Source: Chloroflexota bacterium
GTDB taxonomy: Bacteria > Chloroflexota > UBA6077 > CF-72
DNA length: 9,922 nucleotides
Reading direction: 5' to 3'
NCBI GenBank assembly: GCA_019242065.1
Contig: JAFAWJ010000232.1
Span: forward strand, 1 to 9,922
The notes beneath the pieces were generated by a model. That model did not search any database and had not been told where the DNA came from. It saw only the letters and a program-made list of their open reading frames with translations. Shown one piece after another: positions 6,850 through 9,922 of the stretch. Both the position numbers and the translations under genes were made by a program. The stretch's first letter is position 1, and each line of letters begins with the position of its first letter.

Positions 6850-6884
6850 GTGACGAAGGTAAACAACGCGTCGCTGTAGATCAT
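6840..6884 (-). CDS. Candidate leader peptide for pheST (14 aa, two Phe and one Tyr)
   Basis: ATG at 6884 to TGA at 6840 encodes [14 protein letters not shown]. Its ATG overlaps the fcl stop as ATGA, so ribosomes leaving fcl could restart on it; no separate Shine-Dalgarno is seen. Phe codons are numbers 8 (TTT) and 10 (TTC), close upstream of a 14-bp stem that includes the stop codon. E. coli pheST is controlled by the Phe-rich 14-residue PheM leader; the length is the same here, but the Phe content (2 of 14) is much lower. A second frame running across this segment and ending in MMGRRHA is also open but has no start codon nearby. The ORF is visible; its role as a leader is inference. Confidence 0.35.
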   Translation of the reverse strand: MIYSDALFTFVTST

Positions 6885-7852
6885 GGCGCGGTGTGAGTAT
6901 ACCTCGGATCGCCTTCAGGTCGAACACTTCGATACCACTCAACTGTCGCCTGCAGACCCTCCGGAAACGCAGTTGTTGCCTGCCAGTTAAAGGCGGCCAG
7001 CGCGCGCGAGGTATCTAGCTTGCGCCGAGGCTGGCCGTCTGGCTGCGAAGGATCGAATCGAACCTGCCCGTGGAAATCGCAGGCATTGGCAATCAACCGC
7101 GCGAGGTCTGCGATGCGAATCTCCTCACCGCTGCCAAGGTTGACAGGCTCGGCATCTTCGTAGCGCTCCATCGCCGCGACGATCCCCTCGGCGCAATCTC
7201 TGACGTACAGGAATTCGCGCGTCGGCTGGCCGGTTCCCCAGACCGTAATCGCCGTGTCCCCTGTGTCATGAGCCTCGACGCATTTGCGGATCAGGGCCGG
7301 AATGACATGTGAGCTCTGTGGATCGAAGTTATCGCCAGGCCCGTACAGGTTTGTGGGCAGCAAAAAGATGGCATCAAAGCCGTATTGCGCTCGATACGCT
7401 TGAGCCTGGACCAGCAGCATCTTCTTGGCCAGGCCGTACGGAGCATTCGTCTCCTCGGGGTAGCCTGCCCACAAGTCATCCTCGCGAAACGGGACATGCG
7501 TGAATTTGGGGTAAGCGCAGATCGTTCCGATCGCAACGAATTTCGTCACGCTTTGACGACGCGCCTGCTCCATCAACTCGGCGCCCATCACCAGATTCTG
7601 ATAGAAGAACTCCCCTGGTCGCGCCTGATTGGCGCCGATGCCACCCACCACCGCCGCCATGTGGATGATCACGTCTGGCTGCGTGTCGCGCACGCAGGCG
7701 GCGACCTGCTCGGCAACCGTGAGGTCGTAGTCGGCGTGCCGAGGTGCGTCGATGCGCTCATAGCCGCGTTGCGCCAGAACCTCGAGGACTTGCCGACCCA
7801 GGAAGCCAGAGCCGCCTGTGACGAGGATTCGGGGTTGAGACTCAGGCTGCAT
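6881..7852 (-). CDS. fcl: GDP-L-fucose synthase (GDP-4-keto-6-deoxymannose epimerase/reductase)
   Basis: A 323-residue short-chain dehydrogenase/reductase of the extended type. It converts GDP-4-keto-6-deoxy-D-mannose to GDP-L-fucose with NADPH, in the cytoplasm, for surface polysaccharides. Visible: Rossmann motif GGSGFLG at 13-19, GGIGAN at 70-75, [10 protein letters not shown] at 108-117, YGLAKK at 139-144 (Tyr139 and Lys143 as the YxxxK pair), [20 protein letters not shown], and [14 protein letters not shown]. Thr110 stands where E. coli enzyme has the catalytic Ser; either hydroxyl can serve, and I recall this variant in close homologues. ATG 7852 is chosen because it sits a few residues before the Rossmann strand; a GTG frame start at 7909 would add 19 unconserved residues. 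No clear Shine-Dalgarno. Gmd is absent from the window. The stop overlaps the ATG of the candidate pheST leader. Confidence 0.9.
   Translation of the reverse strand: MQPESQPRILVTGGSGFLGRQVLEVLAQRGYERIDAPRHADYDLTVAEQVAACVRDTQPDVIIHMAAVVGGIGANQARPGEFFYQNLVMGAELMEQARRQSVTKFVAIGTICAYPKFTHVPFREDDLWAGYPEETNAPYGLAKKMLLVQAQAYRAQYGFDAIFLLPTNLYGPGDNFDPQSSHVIPALIRKCVEAHDTGDTAITVWGTGQPTREFLYVRDCAEGIVAAMERYEDAEPVNLGSGEEIRIADLARLIANACDFHGQVRFDPSQPDGQPRRKLDTSRALAAFNWQATTAFPEGLQATVEWYRSVRPEGDPRYTHTAP
6896..6901 (-). promoter_or_regulatory. Possible -10 element (TATACT) upstream of the pheS leader
   Basis: TATACT matches the -10 consensus at five of six bases, within the last codons of fcl. Transcription from it would begin near 6889, only a few nt before the candidate leader peptide, and give a leader of about 150 nt, a usual size for attenuators. 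No convincing -35 is seen at 16-18 bp. Confidence 0.25.
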
Positions 7853-7889
7853 GACGTGCGGGCCGTCCAGAAAGCAGCATGCGGGCGGA

Positions 7890-7895
7890 GTTATA
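7890..7895 (-). promoter_or_regulatory. Possible -10 element (TATAAC) for fcl
   Basis: TATAAC on the minus strand, 37 nt before the fcl ATG, would start transcripts near 7883 with a leader of about 30 nt. No -35 hexamer fits at 17-18 bp. Just upstream lies AGCCG-GAGT-CGGCT (7918-7931), a small perfect hairpin. If real, the promoter supports the ATG at 7852 over the upstream GTG. Confidence 0.25.
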
Positions 7896-7977
7896 CCGTG
7901 CGTCGGCACCTCGGCTGAGCCGGAGTCGGCTGGCTCTCGGCCTTCGGGGAGTGCGGAGGAGGCACCGCACGTCTCGA

Positions 7978-8079
7978 TCAGCCATAGCCAGAAGCGCCTC
8001 CGAGCACACCCGCCCGTGCATCGATTTCGGCAACGAGCTCGCTACGGGTTGTCGCGGCGGGGGGATGGACAGCTGACAT
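7978..8079 (-). CDS. Possible 33-residue small ORF
   Basis: ATG at 8079 to TGA at 7978 encodes a peptide that begins [19 protein letters not shown] and ends LGGASGYG. The composition is protein-like and GGGATGAG lies directly before the ATG, though too close for an ideal ribosome binding site. No family is recognised; it may equally be a chance frame or a relic. Confidence 0.2.
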   Translation of the reverse strand: MSAVHPPAATTRSELVAEIDARAGVLGGASGYG

Positions 8080-8337
8080 CTCATCCCAATGTAAACGCTG
8101 ACGGCACTCGTGCGTCCCGGTCGGCGCTGGATCGAATACGTACGGCGTGCTGCCTGCCGCTCATCGTTACACTCATGACTTGGTTGCGTACTGCAGCGCC
8201 CAACGGTCCAATTCAATCCGTCAGCGACACGGCCGCGCACTGCACGTCGGCCGCGACGTGATTTGAGCCCGAGCACGGCGGCAACGCCCCACCCTGGCTC
8301 GTCCCGCTGAGTCTCGGAAGACACCTTGTCGGATGGC

Positions 8338-8508
8338 TCACCTCGAATTCGACTTCTTCCTCCAGACGATTCGACCGCTCACCAGTGCGTCCAGACCAGG
8401 ACCAAGTTCCGCCAGCGTGAGCAAGTCCGTGTCGCGACCACGTTGGCGCACGCAAGGCATTCCTGACAGCCACCCAGCGTCGTGCGCGGATTCATCAGGC
8501 GAGTCCAT
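8338..8508 (-). CDS. Possible 56-residue small protein downstream of the glycosyltransferase
   Basis: ATG at 8508 lies 3 nt after the glycosyltransferase stop (TAA-GGC-ATG), in the same direction. The 56 residues begin MDSPDESAHDAGWLSGMP, contain the ordinary-looking helix DTDLLTLAELGPGLDAL at about 27-43, and end WRKKSNSR: acidic at the N-terminus, basic at the C-terminus, with no membrane segment. About two-thirds of its codons end in G or C. There is no good Shine-Dalgarno, so translation would depend on restart after the upstream gene. No family recognised. It could be a real small protein, a relic of a longer gene, or chance. Confidence 0.3.
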   Translation of the reverse strand: MDSPDESAHDAGWLSGMPCVRQRGRDTDLLTLAELGPGLDALVSGRIVWRKKSNSR

Positions 8509-8513
8509 GCCTT
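8454..8513 (-). repeat. Inverted repeat over the 3' end of the glycosyltransferase gene
   Basis: AAGGCAT at 8454-8460 is the exact complement of ATGCCTT at 8507-8513, and inside it CCTGA (8462-8466) pairs with TCAGG (8495-8499). The structure begins within the stop codon. There is no T-run after it, so it is not a classical terminator; it may cap the 3' end of the mRNA. Confidence 0.35.
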
Positions 8514-9666
8514 AGGGTGACAACACCACAGACCGGCCCACGACTCCCTGGTAGAACTCCTCCAGTCGACGCGCCAGGACACCAAAGTCGAAGCGCTCGA
8601 TAACCAGCTGTTGCCCCGCCTGCCCCAGCCGACTGCCTACCTCGGGATTTTGCAGCAGGTACACAATCCGCTCCGCGAGCTGATCGACGTCGCCATTGGC
8701 CACAATCAAACCCGTCTTTCCGTCGGTCAAGGCAAGCTTCACATCTTGCGTCTCGAAGGCGACGACCGGCTTGCCCAGACTCAACGCCTCCAGCACGGTG
8801 ATGCCAATGAACCCCTCGACCACGCCGGGCTTCACATAGACGTCTGTGGCGGACAGTAACCGCGCGACGTCTTCACGCACACCAGTGAACGCCAGTCGCC
8901 CCTTGAGATCTCGCTTGAGGGCGAGGGCCTCCAGTTCGGCGCGCAGCTCGCCCTCGCCAATGATCAAAAAACAGGCACGCGGCTCGGTGGCCACAACACG
9001 TCGTGCGGCCTCGATGAACAGTTCGTGGCTCTTGCGGGGATGCAGCGCGCCGATCGTGGAGACGAGTCGAGCGTCCCCGTCAAAGCCAAATTCGCGCCGC
9101 ACCGACTGGTAGTCCTCTTGGGACGGCTGGAACGTTTCGATATCGAGCCCCACGAAGTTGAAGTCCACGAGCGCCGTCTCGCGAGCCCCGACCCGTTTCA
9201 GGTGCCGGCGAATTTCGGGTGAGATCACCAGGATCTGCTCGGCGCCGAGCGTGAGGAACCAGTTGCGCAGCCAGGTCGTGACTGGCAATTCTCGCGGCGA
9301 GTTTTGCAGACCCATCGGCGAGCTGACCACGCGCACGCCGCCGAGTCCGTTGGCCGACCGCCCGCGCAGCGCCAGGCTGATCGCCACGGACGCGGTAGCC
9401 GAGAACGAATGCACCAGGTCAATGTGGTGCTCGACGATGACCTGGCGGATCTGACGCGCTGCCTGGGCAACGGCGATCGGCGAGGTGATGTCCAGCGGCG
9501 CCAGGACATGTTCGGCACCCGTGCGCCGCAATTCGGCAACCAGGTCGCCGCCTGACGACACCACCCAGACATCGTGCCCGCGACCACACAGCTCACGAGC
9601 CAGAGCGACCACAATGCGTTCCAACCCGCCGACGCCCAGGGTTTTCGCGGCGAGCAGAATCCTCAT
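8512..9666 (-). CDS. GT4-family glycosyltransferase
   Basis: A 384-residue GT-B-fold enzyme that probably moves a sugar from a nucleotide donor to a lipid-linked or surface glycan at the inner face of the membrane. The N-terminal acceptor domain starts MRILLAAKTLGVGGLERIV, with the glycine-rich loop GVGGLE at 11-16. The C-terminal donor domain (about 185-370) shows STIGALHPRKSHELFIEA at 203-220, LIIGEGELRAEL at 234-245, and VKPGVVEGFIGITVLEAL at 278-295. The two glutamates of the EX7E-type motif are E284 and E293, eight residues apart instead of seven. LGKPVVAF follows. There is no signal peptide or membrane helix. The ATG at 9666 begins the first Rossmann strand and has no Shine-Dalgarno; it lies 12 nt after the stop of the upstream membrane protein. 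Donor and acceptor cannot be told from sequence; fcl nearby makes fucose or a related sugar a possibility only. Confidence 0.88.
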   Translation of the reverse strand: MRILLAAKTLGVGGLERIVVALARELCGRGHDVWVVSSGGDLVAELRRTGAEHVLAPLDITSPIAVAQAARQIRQVIVEHHIDLVHSFSATASVAISLALRGRSANGLGGVRVVSSPMGLQNSPRELPVTTWLRNWFLTLGAEQILVISPEIRRHLKRVGARETALVDFNFVGLDIETFQPSQEDYQSVRREFGFDGDARLVSTIGALHPRKSHELFIEAARRVVATEPRACFLIIGEGELRAELEALALKRDLKGRLAFTGVREDVARLLSATDVYVKPGVVEGFIGITVLEALSLGKPVVAFETQDVKLALTDGKTGLIVANGDVDQLAERIVYLLQNPEVGSRLGQAGQQLVIERFDFGVLARRLEEFYQGVVGRSVVLSP

Positions 9667-9677
9667 CGCCGGGGCCG

Positions 9678-9683
9678 ATTATA
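9678..9683 (-). promoter_or_regulatory. Consensus -10 element (TATAAT) before the glycosyltransferase
   Basis: A perfect TATAAT on the minus strand, overlapping the stop codon of the upstream gene, 11 nt before the glycosyltransferase ATG. Initiation would give a transcript with almost no 5' leader, in keeping with the missing Shine-Dalgarno. No good -35 is present at 17 bp, so chance is possible. Confidence 0.3.
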
Positions 9684-9922
9684 AGTGGCCAGTTCGAGTC
9701 AGGCCGACAGCGGTGACAAACAGCCCCAGCGGCAGCCACTGCTCGACCAGGCGAGTGGCCGAGGTACCGACCTCTAGCGCGGGCGAGGCCGCGCTCACGA
9801 GGAACGCGGCCAGCGTGGCCAGCGCCTGCGCCAGCACGATCAACGTGAGAACTCGCAGCGTTGGCTCGAACAGAGTGCGACCACAAGCCGCCCAGCCGAG
9901 GATGACGACGAGCACGCCACCC
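9679..9922 (-). CDS. Polytopic membrane protein, C-terminal part (5' end outside window)
   Basis: The minus-strand frame is open to the window edge and ends in TAA at 9679; 80 residues are visible. They form hydrophobic segments VLVVILGWAA at the start, then VLTLIVLAQALATLAAFLVS, then WLPLGLFVTAVGL, separated by loops with TLFEP and TSATRLVEQW. The Arg-Leu plus Gln-Trp-Leu-Pro turn before the last helix is reminiscent of membrane glycosyltransferases of the GT-C type and of polymer ligases, but this is a weak likeness. A GTG at 9915 would give a 78-residue protein, but the frame extends beyond it and the fragment starts mid-helix, so a truncated longer gene is more likely. It sits 12 nt before the glycosyltransferase and is probably in the same surface-glycan operon. 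Confidence 0.55.
   Translation of the reverse strand, partial: GGVLVVILGWAACGRTLFEPTLRVLTLIVLAQALATLAAFLVSAASPALEVGTSATRLVEQWLPLGLFVTAVGLTRTGHL

Larger units (their letters stand above)
7853..8511. other. 659-bp gap without a recognised gene
   Basis: Between the glycosyltransferase and fcl, both read leftward, no recognisable protein is found on either strand. No tRNA-like cloverleaf, tandem repeat or transposase fragment is seen. It holds two small minus-strand ORFs (see 8338-8508 and 7978-8079), a 6-bp stem GTGCGG...CCGCAC (7951-7970), the hairpin at 7918-7931, and an inverted repeat over the 3' end of the glycosyltransferase gene. A minus-strand frame is open across 7842-8324, but its Arg- and Cys-rich composition looks non-coding. 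The gap may be a decayed gene. Confidence 0.5.

Noticed and set aside
6737..6880. A T-box riboswitch upstream of pheS
   Set aside because: The AGGGTGG-N-ACCGCG core is not present and no specifier-loop stem is visible in 144 nt. TGGACCGCT in the terminator arm is only a partial likeness.
7853..7909. fcl starting at the GTG at 7909
   Set aside because: The added residues (with CCFLDG) are not part of the family, and no Shine-Dalgarno lies before the GTG.
7842..8324. A 160-residue minus-strand frame across the gap and into fcl
   Set aside because: It is extremely rich in Arg, with scattered Cys and Trp, has no motif, and overlaps the fcl start; the composition is typical of a non-coding open frame.
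1..9922. CRISPR array, tRNA or rRNA genes, insertion sequences
   Set aside because: No regularly spaced repeats, no cloverleaf with a GTTCGA-type arm, and no transposase or terminal inverted repeats were seen.

Overview
The window is GC-rich bacterial chromosomal DNA (no spliced genes, dense coding, GTG and ATG starts, Shine-Dalgarno sites). The style of the proteins (a PheS with a four-cysteine insert, a cyanobacterial/Chloroflexi-like GDP-fucose synthase, a VirB4/VirD4 pair of the kind seen in Gram-positive and Chloroflexi elements) would fit a Chloroflexota or related environmental lineage. That assignment is inference, not shown by a marker gene.

Region 1 (1-2938, + strand) is the 3' end of a conjugation/type IV secretion module: the C-terminus of a VirB4/TraC-like ATPase, overlapped by 17 bp by a complete VirD4/TraG-like coupling ATPase with two membrane helices, Walker A and B motifs and a basic tail. 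The module ends here and meets, tail to tail, a block of genes on the minus strand.

Region 2 (2961-6884, - strand) is a housekeeping unit read from right to left: a leader region with a possible 14-residue leader peptide and two perfect stem-loops, then pheS and pheT (alpha and beta chains of phenylalanyl-tRNA synthetase) joined by an ATGA stop/start overlap, a 115-bp spacer with a possible micro-ORF, and a 52-residue rubredoxin-like zinc-ribbon protein.

Region 3 (6881-9922, - strand) is a cell-surface sugar block: the C-terminus of a polytopic membrane protein at the window edge, a GT4 glycosyltransferase, a gap of about 660 bp without a recognisable gene, and a GDP-L-fucose synthase whose stop codon overlaps the start of the candidate leader peptide. 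Gmd, which would supply the substrate of the fucose synthase, is not in the window.

The most interesting part is the fcl-pheS junction (6737-6901). A possible promoter in the end of fcl, a short ORF with two Phe codons and one Tyr codon whose ATG overlaps the fcl stop, a 14-bp stem-loop covering the end of that ORF, a terminator-like 15-bp stem-loop sharing three bases with the first, and a Shine-Dalgarno site that can pair with its own downstream sequence together look like a phenylalanine-responsive attenuator. The regulatory reading is an inference; the repeats and the ORF are directly visible.
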